Source: Acidimicrobiia bacterium
GTDB lineage: Bacteria > Actinomycetota > Acidimicrobiia > Acidimicrobiales > SZUA-35
NCBI GenBank assembly: GCA_029863385.1
Contig: JAOTVU010000017.1
Location: forward strand, 1-50,030
Reading direction: 5' to 3'
DNA length: 50,030 bases
In this document: one piece after another, positions 43,100 to 50,030 of the stretch
Position numbering within the stretch: position 1 is the first letter of the stretch
Layout: the number at the start of each line of letters is the position of its first letter
Position numbers and translations under genes: made by a program
The notes under the pieces: generated by a model
Told to the model about the DNA's origin: nothing
Databases searched by the model: none
What the model saw: the letters and a program-made list of their open reading frames with translations, nothing else

Positions 43100-43972
43100 A
43101 TGGTGTCGGACAAACCCTTGCAGATTCTGGTCACCAACGACGACGGCGTCGACTCGCTCGGCCTCCACGAACTCGCCCGGTCCATGGTCGAGCTCGGACA
43201 GGTCACGGTCGTGGCCCCCGACTCCGAGTATTCGGGAGCTTCAGCCTCCATCGGCTCGATCTTCGAGGACGATCGGGAGGTCCACCGGGCCATGATCGAC
43301 GGTATCGATTCGGTCTGGACCGTCTCGGGACCACCGGCCCTGTGTGTGATGTACGCCCACCTGGGCGCGTTCGATTTCACACCGGATCTGGTCGTGAGCG
43401 GTATCAACCCCGGCGCCAACGTCGGCCGGTCCGTGTACTACTCGGGCACCCTCGGCGCGGCCATCACCGCCCGCAACTACGGCATCCCCGGCGTGGCGGT
43501 CAGCCAGGCCGTCGACAGCGGAGCCGTGGAAGGACAGGCCTGGGGCGAGATCGTCGCTCAGCTCGACTGGCGCATTGCGGCCGGGGTCGCCCAGAGGGTC
43601 GTCGAGGCCATCCTGCCGGAAACACAGGTCGACCACTCCCCTGGCACCGCCCCCGTCATCAACATCAACGTTCCCCACCGACCGCTCGACGAGATCGAGG
43701 GCTGGGCCTGGACCGAAGTGGCGCCCGGCCCCCAGCGAACGATGAGCAGGGTGAGGCTCAAGCCGAAACCCGGCCACCTGGGGGGTTACAACGTCGAGTT
43801 CGAGTTCGGCTCGGCCGATGAGGATCCCGAGGCCGGCACTGACGTCGCCGTGGTGTCCGAGCGGGTTTCGGTCAGCTACATCAGCACCATGACAGCGGTC
43901 GAGCCGACCCGGATGGGTACCACGGAGGCCGTCATGAAGTCGCTGAACGGGTTCTTCGCCGACCACAGGTAG
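43100..43972 (+). CDS. surE: 5'/3'-nucleotidase SurE
   Basis: A 290-aa metal-dependent nucleotidase that removes phosphate from nucleoside monophosphates, cytosolic. The signature LQILVTNDDGVDSLGL near the N-terminus carries the two Asp metal ligands. VVAPDSEYSGASASI (family 'VvAP...qSg.s.siT') and the GINPGANVGRSVYYSGTLGAAITA block, with the Asn ligand and active site, follow. It ends with a C-terminal part that differs from E. coli SurE. Starts at GTG 43094, ATG 43100 and GTG 43103 are possible; TAGGGT at 43090-43095 would make 43103 leaderless. It is divergent from padR and convergent with the five-gene array, only 11 bp apart. Confidence 0.92.
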   Translation: MVSDKPLQILVTNDDGVDSLGLHELARSMVELGQVTVVAPDSEYSGASASIGSIFEDDREVHRAMIDGIDSVWTVSGPPALCVMYAHLGAFDFTPDLVVSGINPGANVGRSVYYSGTLGAAITARNYGIPGVAVSQAVDSGAVEGQAWGEIVAQLDWRIAAGVAQRVVEAILPETQVDHSPGTAPVININVPHRPLDEIEGWAWTEVAPGPQRTMSRVRLKPKPGHLGGYNVEFEFGSADEDPEAGTDVAVVSERVSVSYISTMTAVEPTRMGTTEAVMKSLNGFFADHR

Positions 43973-43983
43973 GCAGGCTCCGC

Positions 43984-45273
43984 TCAGGGCGTCGCTGGTG
44001 GCACCAGCACCAGCCAGCGGGGAACAAGATCGTCGATGACGATCCGGCTAACCGACCGGTCCGGTGACGCGTCGAGATCGACGATTGTCACCAGGGCCGA
44101 GCGAAGACCGATGTTCGCGCTGTCGGCCATCGCCAGCAGGTGGGATCGGTTGACGGCCGTCATCGTCTCGGCATCGGCGCCGACAACCGGTACGAACCGG
44201 CCGGTTCCGTGATCGATGACGCCGCCGCTCTGGCGGAGCAGGATTCGATCGGCGTCGGCCACGAGCCGCAGATCGAACGGCCCGCCAACCGGAATCGACA
44301 GGCGTTCCGGCGGTGAGTCCGCCCGGCCACGACGCTGCAACACCCAGTCGCAGGAGTCGGGTTGGGTGCACTGCTGACCGACGATTGCCTGTTGGGATGT
44401 CGAGGAGGCGAACAGATCACCGACCCTGACCCAGCGACCGTCGACGCGCTCGAACGTTCCCGACCCGACGGTGGCCACCACCTCGGGTCCGCCGTAGACC
44501 GTCTCGGTCAGGGCTATCGAGTCGAGCACTGCGCCGTCGGCCAGGCGCACCTTGGTCCAGGTCTGTGGATTGGCGTTGTTGTTCGGCCACCAGATCGAAG
44601 CGTCGGCACCGCTTCCGACGACAACGGGCCGATCGGCCGGCCGTCCACGGGTGAGCATACGCTGCAGGTTGGGGACCTCGATGATCTCCTCGGTCGGCTG
44701 GTCGAGATCATCAGGATCCGACCAGCCCAGACGGGGATCCCGGTACACGAGCAGCCGGTCGTCGACGATCGCCAGCGGCGCCCCGACCCGGTCGTGACGA
44801 GTTTGGACCCCCGAGCCCAGATCCACGTCGACGATGGTCTGACCGTCGCCCACCAGCAGCCGCCAACCGTCGGTGTCGAGATCGCTCAACCCGGCCTGCG
44901 GCTCTCCGAAGACCTCACGCCTGTCGTCACCGGAGGGCGACGTCGATACCGAACCGGGTGAGGCCGGCGACGTCGTGGAGTCGGGATCCGACTGTCCGGC
45001 GGTCGGGGTGGCGGTGGTCGTTTCGGTCGGATCGGTCGCTCCGGCGAGGTTCTCGGCAACCGTGGAGGTGGGATCATCCGTCGTTCGTGTGTCGACACTC
45101 GGTCGGCTGATGGCGAACCAGGCGACGAGCACGGCCGTGATACCGGCGAGAGCGGCGAGCCAGTCCGGCACTCCCTGCCGCCGCACCTCACCACGTGTGG
45201 TCGAGACAGGAGGTCCGTCGTCACCCTCCCCGGGGACACGAGCCGGCGGTTGCGCATCCGATGGTCGGCTCAC
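43984..45273 (-). CDS. Array protein 5 (promoter-distal): membrane-anchored propeller-like protein without zinc ribbon
   Basis: A 429-aa last member of the paralogous chain. About 35 hydrophilic residues, one helix at about 37-56 (WLAALAGITAVLVAWFAIS), a Thr/Ser/Pro/Asp linker to about 115, then a beta-rich domain. That domain has blade-like units (TIVDVDLGSGVQTRHDRVG) and the family Cys pair in QQCTQPDSCDWVLQRR. It ends PRWLVLVPPATP, like the VLVPKPG ends of its relatives. Unlike the next three genes upstream it has no CxxC zinc ribbon. The GTG overlaps the previous stop (GTGA). Topology N-in/C-out is inferred. Function unknown; the relationship to the other members rests on shared layout and motif. 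Confidence 0.7.
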   Translation of the reverse strand: MSRPSDAQPPARVPGEGDDGPPVSTTRGEVRRQGVPDWLAALAGITAVLVAWFAISRPSVDTRTTDDPTSTVAENLAGATDPTETTTATPTAGQSDPDSTTSPASPGSVSTSPSGDDRREVFGEPQAGLSDLDTDGWRLLVGDGQTIVDVDLGSGVQTRHDRVGAPLAIVDDRLLVYRDPRLGWSDPDDLDQPTEEIIEVPNLQRMLTRGRPADRPVVVGSGADASIWWPNNNANPQTWTKVRLADGAVLDSIALTETVYGGPEVVATVGSGTFERVDGRWVRVGDLFASSTSQQAIVGQQCTQPDSCDWVLQRRGRADSPPERLSIPVGGPFDLRLVADADRILLRQSGGVIDHGTGRFVPVVGADAETMTAVNRSHLLAMADSANIGLRSALVTIVDLDASPDRSVSRIVIDDLVPRWLVLVPPATP

Positions 45274-46589
45274 GGGCGGCCCCCTCGAGAAACAAACAAC
45301 AGTTTCGAGAGAGGGGAACTCCGGCCGAGTTCGAATCGAACCTCATTCCGGGTGTCGAGGTCGTGAACGACGACATCGCTGCCGACCTCCCCCACCACGG
45401 CGGCCAGGAAACGATCGTCCTCGGTCACATCCTCGATGACGAACCAGGGCTCGTCGACGTCTCGGTAGTGGTCCTCGATCGAAATCTCGGCCGCCAGCCG
45501 GACGTCGAAGAAGCCCACGTGTCCGGGCTCGACGCCAACGGCGACCCGGCCGGTGCGGCCGAGCACATAGCCGACCTGCAATCCAGGGAGCGGTCTTGTG
45601 ACCCGGACCCCCGTCGACCGCTGGAGCCAGAAACGCCGGCACTGCTCCGGGTCGTCGCATCGCTCCGCGAGCACGTAGGAGAGACCGAAGAACCGTACCG
45701 AGGCATCGGTCAACGACCGGAAGCCGTCCTCGGTGAGTTCGAACAAGCCGCCGCCGGGAACCTCGACAAGCCCCATCGCAGCCACCGAGGAGACGTCGAT
45801 ACGCTGCTCCTGCTCGGTGGTCACATCGAGTCGTATCATCGACGATCCGAATGAGTCGCCCGACGGCTCGACGATGGTCACGTACAGAACGCCGTCATCG
45901 TCGACGACGGCGGAGGCCACCTCGGAGCCATTCGGTTCCATCGTGATTATCGTTTCCGGATCCTCTTCCGGCGAGCCGACCGGTATGGCCGAGATCCCGA
46001 TCGCCGGATCGACCAGAAAGAGCCGATCGTCGAAGAAGCCGATCAGGCGTCCCGCCACCTCGTGGGTGGCGATCTGCCCGGTGGCCAGGTCGATCTCGAT
46101 CAGCTCCGACGAGCGTGAGGCGAAGAGGCGGTAGTCGGTGAGCGCCGGATCGAGTTCCCCAAGATCGGCGATCGCGACCGCGTCGGCTCCGTCAACTGCG
46201 TCGATTCCGCCACTGCCGGTCGAATTGTCGGCGGCGCCGTCACCGACGCTGGACGTCGTCGGACCCGCCAGCTCGTCGGCCAGGCCGGTGAGGCCAGTGG
46301 TCGGAGCCCGGGCCACCCCCAGGGCGATGACCACGGCGGCCAGAACAGCAAACCCAAGGGCGAGGATCGTCCTGATGCTCCGCGGTCGGCCGGTGTTGCG
46401 GCGGACGCGACTCTCGGTTTCATCGACGGTGCTCAGCCAACTCGACGGCGTCGGCGCCGATCGGCCGCTCCTCGACTCGTCGAGCAGGTCGACCGACAGA
46501 CCGCACCGAGCGCAGTATCGGGCGTCGGCCGGCAGCGCCGCGCCGCATCCTGAACACGTCATTGCCTCCTGACCGACCGTATCGCTCAT
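45270..46589 (-). CDS. Array protein 4: zinc-ribbon / TM / propeller-like protein
   Basis: A 439-aa protein. A zinc ribbon lies at the N-terminus (Cys12, Cys15, Cys26, Cys29 in TCSGCGAALPADARYCARCG), then a hydrophilic basic stretch, one helix at about 74-94 and an acidic linker. The beta-rich extracytoplasmic domain has ELIEIDLATGQIATHEVAG, LVEVPGGGLFELTEDGF and the Cys pair Cys311/Cys317 in CDDPEQCRRFWLQRSTG. It ends LLFVSRGGRP. The double-CxxC ribbon is of the short zinc-ribbon type seen in many bacterial membrane proteins. The ATG shares one base with the upstream stop (TGATG). The beta-propeller fold is inferred from repeated 'hhxIDxxTGxxxxH' blades, not shown. Confidence 0.75.
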   Translation of the reverse strand: MSDTVGQEAMTCSGCGAALPADARYCARCGLSVDLLDESRSGRSAPTPSSWLSTVDETESRVRRNTGRPRSIRTILALGFAVLAAVVIALGVARAPTTGLTGLADELAGPTTSSVGDGAADNSTGSGGIDAVDGADAVAIADLGELDPALTDYRLFASRSSELIEIDLATGQIATHEVAGRLIGFFDDRLFLVDPAIGISAIPVGSPEEDPETIITMEPNGSEVASAVVDDDGVLYVTIVEPSGDSFGSSMIRLDVTTEQEQRIDVSSVAAMGLVEVPGGGLFELTEDGFRSLTDASVRFFGLSYVLAERCDDPEQCRRFWLQRSTGVRVTRPLPGLQVGYVLGRTGRVAVGVEPGHVGFFDVRLAAEISIEDHYRDVDEPWFVIEDVTEDDRFLAAVVGEVGSDVVVHDLDTRNEVRFELGRSSPLSKLLFVSRGGRP

Positions 46590-47962
46590 CAGCCGTCACC
46601 CGGCTTCGGGACGAGGACAACCGACTGCGGCCAACCGGGAAGGTCGACGGCTATGATCCCGCTCGTCCCCGATTCGAGATCGTGCACGGCCGCCCCGGAC
46701 CGGATCGGCACGATGAGATACCGTCCGTCGGGCGAGACGACCTCGGCGGCCTGGTCGAAGCGTGAGCGACCGGTTGGGTTCTCCGGTCCCAGTAGATACG
46801 CCCCCGACACCGTATCGAAGTACCAACGCCTCGAACCGTCGTACACGGTCACGATGCGATCGTCGGGTCCGAGGACGTCGACGATGCCGAAACCGTCGAC
46901 GCTCGCCGGGATTCGCCGATCGATCCGGCGCCCGGACTGCCGGTCCAGCCAGTACCGCTGACAGGTGTCGGGGTCGCCACATCGTCGGACCAGCGCCAGC
47001 CGATCCCCGGATGCCTCGACGAATCCGTCCTCGAACAACCGAATCCCGCCGTCGGCGTCGATCTCGTAGCTCCCATAGCCGGGGCTGAAGCCGACTCCGG
47101 GTTCCTCCGAGAGCAAAGACGAAAACCGACGGACCGTCTGACCTGAATCCAGATCGATGGTGAGCGATTCCAGGTCCTCGACGTTGGCGTTCGGATCGCT
47201 GGGCAGCCGCCACACGCCAACGGTTAGTGTGCCGTCGCCCGGTAGATCGAGACGCGCGATGTCGGATCGATCGCCCTCTCGGAGCAACCTGCGCTCATCG
47301 TCCGGATCCACGATGGAAACGGAGTGGATTCCCCTTCCGGCTCCGTTGACGACCACCAGTCTGTCACGGTGGTGGCCCACAACCAGCCCGCGAGGATTCT
47401 GGAGGACCGCCTCCCCGGTGGCGGGATCCAGTCGAACGAGGTGGGTTGTGTTGGACACGATCAACCAGTGATCGTCGAGACCGATCAGTTCTTCGAGATC
47501 GATCGACGGGAGGACGTTTTCGGACAGATCCGGGATCGGGACACCATCGGCAACAGACGCCGTGCGATCCACGAAGGACTCGAGATCGTGATCGATCAGC
47601 GGCTCTCCGGGCGGTCCCCGGAACCAGGCGTCGGGTACTCGGGCATCGACGGCGGTCAGCGTGGCGGCAACATCGGCGAGCGCCTCGGTCGGAGGCTGGA
47701 AGATCCGCAAGGCCGCCCAGCCGACCACGGCCAGCACCGCAGCGGTGAAAACGCGAGCCCGGAGCGAACTCCGTGCCTCCGAAGCCGTCGATTCGGTCGA
47801 GACGCCGCTCGGCGACTTCCGGATGGTCGAGGCGGCCGCCCCCGACACCGCCGGTGGGCTATCGCCCGGCTCGGGCTCCAGCGACAACCCACAGTCGGCA
47901 CAGAACCGATCGGCCGGTTCCGATTCCCGCCCGCAGCCGAGGCATACACCCTCCGGCGTCAC
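46589..47962 (-). CDS. Array protein 3: zinc-ribbon / TM / propeller-like protein
   Basis: A 457-aa protein. Ribbon cysteines 7, 10, 21 and 24 (CLGCGRESEPADRFCADCG); one helix at about 70-87 (RVFTAAVLAVVGWAALRIF); a linker region; then blades such as HLVRLDPATGEAVLQNPRG. The family motif is RRCGDPDTCQRYWLDRQSGRR, followed by GPDDRIVTVYDGSRRWYFDT. It ends SVVLVPKPGDG. The GTG start at 47962 overlaps the upstream stop as GTGA and puts the ribbon at the very N-terminus. A longer upstream frame overlaps the previous gene and is not credible. Presumably the ribbon is cytosolic and the propeller-like part outside. No enzymatic motif recognised. Confidence 0.75.
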   Translation of the reverse strand: MTPEGVCLGCGRESEPADRFCADCGLSLEPEPGDSPPAVSGAAASTIRKSPSGVSTESTASEARSSLRARVFTAAVLAVVGWAALRIFQPPTEALADVAATLTAVDARVPDAWFRGPPGEPLIDHDLESFVDRTASVADGVPIPDLSENVLPSIDLEELIGLDDHWLIVSNTTHLVRLDPATGEAVLQNPRGLVVGHHRDRLVVVNGAGRGIHSVSIVDPDDERRLLREGDRSDIARLDLPGDGTLTVGVWRLPSDPNANVEDLESLTIDLDSGQTVRRFSSLLSEEPGVGFSPGYGSYEIDADGGIRLFEDGFVEASGDRLALVRRCGDPDTCQRYWLDRQSGRRIDRRIPASVDGFGIVDVLGPDDRIVTVYDGSRRWYFDTVSGAYLLGPENPTGRSRFDQAAEVVSPDGRYLIVPIRSGAAVHDLESGTSGIIAVDLPGWPQSVVLVPKPGDG

Positions 47963-49269
47963 GATTCCGACTCCCACCGGTTCGGTTTCGGCACGGCGAC
48001 GACGGCGGTGACGCCACGCAACGCCTCGGCCCCGAAGTCCAGATTCCAGGCGGCGTGCGTGTCGAGATCGTAGATCACGAGACCGCCGATGACGGGTGCG
48101 ATCAGCAACCGCCCTCCGACCACCGCTTCGACCGGTTGGTCCACGTGATCGCCAGCGGTTCCTCTGATGATGTTGGCCGGCAGGAGCCATCCGTTCTCGA
48201 CGTCGAAGTAGCGGTGACCGTCCTCGCCGTTGACGAACAACAGGCGATCGTCGGGGTCGAGCACGTCCAGCTGCCAGGGATCCCCTGGAGGCAGCGGCCG
48301 GTCGACGCGCCGGCCGGTTTGCCGATCGAGCCAGTGCCGGGCGCAGTCGTCGTACCGCTGGCACTCGTGCACGAGGACATGACGTCGGCCGGCGACCACG
48401 GCCGGCCCGTCGGCGAGGTACCGGTACGAGCCGTCGGCGAACTCGAACAGCCCGCCGCCGGGCACCCACGTCAGGTCATCGGGCCGCCAGCCGTCGGCCG
48501 GCACCCCGATCGACTCGCCGGCTTCGAGATCGACGAGGAGCCGACCGGGGGCCCGACCTGGGGGTTGGGCGAAACTCCACACCGTGAGCGACAGCCGGCG
48601 ATCGTCGATCATGCGGGCGGCATGGATCGACGACGGCACGTCCGCTGACTCGAGATCGATCAGCAGGACGGAATCACCTGCGGGGTCCTCGGCCGACACG
48701 GCGGTCAACCTCAGTTGATCCTCGACGAGGATCAACTGATCCCGGTAGCGGCCGAGCAACGATCCTGCGACCTGGGAGCGATCGTAGTGATCGAGTTCGC
48801 CGGTGTCGGCGTCGATGCGAACCAGTCCGCGGGAGTGTGACACGAACAGGTGGTGGCCGGCCAGGGCGGCGAGCCCGGACCGCCCGGGGATCTCCTCGAC
48901 GGCGAGCTCGACGAGATCGACCTCGGCCGGTGGCGGGGTGATCGTCGTGGTAGCCGAGGCTGAGGTCGATTCAGGAGCTGCTGTCGGTTCCGTCGACTCG
49001 CCGACAAGCCGACCCTGCTCGGAGCCCGCCGAGGGCAGACCATCGGAGCCCGGCTCGATGTATCGCCAACCCAGCATTCCGACCGCCAGCGTCACCACGA
49101 CAAAGAGCGGCCAGATCGTGTTTCGGCCCTTCTCGACGTGCAGTGCTCGATAACCGCCGTCGACCGAATCGGCCACGTCGTCGTCGAGATGCGGCAACCC
49201 ACACATCGGGCAGTAGCGGGCGTCGGATGGACCCTGGTGACCGCAGGCCGAACAGCGTCCGACGGTCAT
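47959..49269 (-). CDS. Array protein 2: zinc-ribbon / TM / propeller-like protein
   Basis: A 436-aa protein. Ribbon cysteines 6, 9, 20 and 23 (CSACGHQGPSDARYCPMCG); one helix at about 52-68 (IWPLFVVVTLAVGMLGW); a Thr/Pro/Glu-rich linker to about 115. The beta-rich domain starts with LAALAGHHLFVSHSRGLVRI and DADTGELDHYDRSQ. The family motif is HECQRYDDCARHWLDRQTGRR, then DPDDRLLFVNGEDGHRYFDV. It ends AVVAVPKPNRWESES. The ATG overlaps the stop of the upstream paralogue (ATGA). The linker and layout match its neighbours, but overall identity is modest, so the duplications are old. Confidence 0.75.
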   Translation of the reverse strand: MTVGRCSACGHQGPSDARYCPMCGLPHLDDDVADSVDGGYRALHVEKGRNTIWPLFVVVTLAVGMLGWRYIEPGSDGLPSAGSEQGRLVGESTEPTAAPESTSASATTTITPPPAEVDLVELAVEEIPGRSGLAALAGHHLFVSHSRGLVRIDADTGELDHYDRSQVAGSLLGRYRDQLILVEDQLRLTAVSAEDPAGDSVLLIDLESADVPSSIHAARMIDDRRLSLTVWSFAQPPGRAPGRLLVDLEAGESIGVPADGWRPDDLTWVPGGGLFEFADGSYRYLADGPAVVAGRRHVLVHECQRYDDCARHWLDRQTGRRVDRPLPPGDPWQLDVLDPDDRLLFVNGEDGHRYFDVENGWLLPANIIRGTAGDHVDQPVEAVVGGRLLIAPVIGGLVIYDLDTHAAWNLDFGAEALRGVTAVVAVPKPNRWESES

Positions 49270-50030
49270 CGATCGCCGCCCGGTTTCGGCACGAGGAGCA
49301 CTCTCGACAGGTTGAAGGTTCGGGGCAGGTCGAGCGTCCACGAAACAGCTCTCGTCAGATCGTGGATCTGGACATCGCCGCTGTCGGACGCCGGGACGGC
49401 GGCGAGGAACCGCTCATCGGGCGTGAGGTCGCCCGGAATCGAAAATCCGCGGTCGGAGGTGGCACCAACGAGGTTCGGCAGCGTTTCACCGGTCTCGGTG
49501 TCGAGGAAGACCTGGCCGCGGGGACCGTAGATGACGGCGATCCGGCCGTTGGGACCCAGCAGCCATCCAGACGATGCTTCGGGTACGGGGCGATCGAGCT
49601 CCTGACCGGTGGCCCGATCGAACCAGTAGCGGCGGCAACGGCCGGGTGCCTCGCACTCCTCGATCACCAGGAGCCGCTCGCCGTGGAACCGGACCGACCC
49701 GTCGGCCAGAGGCCGGAAACCGTCGCCCGTCAGTTCGAACAAACCCGCGCCGGCCACCTCCACCAAGCCGAACGTGCCGTACTGGTTCATCTCGGCTCGC
49801 TGTTCCGAACCGGTCGTCAGATCGATGCGGATCATGACCAGATCGGGCTCGGCGGAGGAGAGAACGCCCGTCGTCAGATGGATGAGCCCGTCCTCGGTGA
49901 GCGCGGCCGCGATGAGATCGTGCCCCTTCTCGATGGGCATGGCCACCAGCTCCCACTCGGCGTCGTCGTCGACCGGGAGCGAAAAGATCGCGTCCGAGTC
50001 GACAAGATAGAGCCGATACCCGAACTCGCC
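49266..50030 (-). CDS. Array protein 1 (5' end outside window): propeller-like protein
   Basis: The frame is open to the right edge (255 codons incl. stop visible, starting inside GEFGYRLYLVDSDAIFSLPV), so the N-terminus, helix and any zinc ribbon lie beyond the window. The visible part aligns with the second half of its downstream relatives: FGLVEVAGAGLFELTGDGFRP matches LVEVPGGGLFELTEDGFRS of array protein 4. The Cys pair is in EECEAPGRCRRYWFDRATGQ, followed by GPNGRIAVIYGPRGQVFLDTETG, and it ends VLLVPKPGGDR. The closest relative by eye is array protein 4. An internal GTG at 49946 is not a real start. Confidence 0.72.
   Translation of the reverse strand, partial: GEFGYRLYLVDSDAIFSLPVDDDAEWELVAMPIEKGHDLIAAALTEDGLIHLTTGVLSSAEPDLVMIRIDLTTGSEQRAEMNQYGTFGLVEVAGAGLFELTGDGFRPLADGSVRFHGERLLVIEECEAPGRCRRYWFDRATGQELDRPVPEASSGWLLGPNGRIAVIYGPRGQVFLDTETGETLPNLVGATSDRGFSIPGDLTPDERFLAAVPASDSGDVQIHDLTRAVSWTLDLPRTFNLSRVLLVPKPGGDR

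Noticed and set aside
46589..48469. N-terminal extension of array protein 3 by 169 codons
   Set aside because: The extension is out of frame over the conserved C-terminus of array protein 2, whose WLDR motif is clear. The GTG at 47962 overlaps the upstream stop and starts directly at the zinc ribbon.

Overview
The window reads as chromosomal DNA of a high-GC Gram-positive bacterium, most likely Actinomycetota and probably class Acidimicrobiia. Support for this: high GC with GC-rich third codon positions; a B. subtilis-type sdhCAB operon; a paired dynamin-like GTPase module as in actinobacteria; many genes that start 6-9 nt after a TAnnnT hexamer with no Shine-Dalgarno, which is the signature of actinobacterial leaderless transcripts; and Tat-lipoprotein export of a solute-binding protein. 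Placement below phylum is inference. No rRNA, tRNA, CRISPR array or prophage was seen. The only mobile DNA is the 3' end of an IS110-type transposase at the left edge. Layout: 1-99 IS110 remnant; 179-1276 flavin-dependent (luciferase-like) oxidoreductase; 1337-4524 (minus) a MoxR-type AAA+ ATPase, an unknown 206-aa protein and a His-rich nickel/cobalt transporter; 4744-6954 a glycoside hydrolase family 2-like protein in which both catalytic glutamates appear lost; 7271-10942 succinate dehydrogenase sdhC-sdhA-sdhB; 11060-11737 (minus) unknown protein; 12157-15919 two dynamin-like GTPases plus an SCP2-like protein in overlapping frames; 16061-16909 Fpg/Nei DNA glycosylase; 17113-18102 (minus) malate dehydrogenase with an unusual duplicated leader; 18236-19030 exonuclease III; 19011-22657 (minus) a heterodimeric ABC exporter; 22810-23400 prepilin peptidase; 23500-25957 (minus) purH-folD; 26082-28115 a frameshifted S9 peptidase pseudogene; 28230-29234 an AbiEi-like/DUF559-like protein between two covarying palindromes; 29239-31298 (minus) sucC-sucD; 31428-32836 a membrane-anchored unknown and a metallophosphoesterase; 33049-38973 a complete peptide-type ABC importer; 39233-40354 a HAD phosphatase-VOC fusion; 40413-42940 (minus) padR, a YqiJ/NfeD-like protein with an alternating-Asp repeat, and a flotillin; 43100-43972 surE; 43984 to the right edge (minus) a chain of five paralogous membrane proteins. 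Functional themes: TCA cycle (sdhCAB, mdh, sucCD), one-carbon and purine metabolism (purH, folD), DNA repair (Fpg-like, xth), membrane organisation (dynamin pair, flotillin/YqiJ) and ABC transport. The best candidate for an undescribed system is the five-gene array at 43984-50030: proteins with a short N-terminal zinc ribbon, one membrane helix and an extracytoplasmic beta-propeller-like region carrying a conserved C-x5-C / WLDR motif, each gene overlapping the next start by 1-4 nt. The two-GTPase/SCP2 cassette, the apparently dead GH2 protein, the HAD-VOC fusion and the duplicated mdh translation-initiation region are the other items most worth attention.
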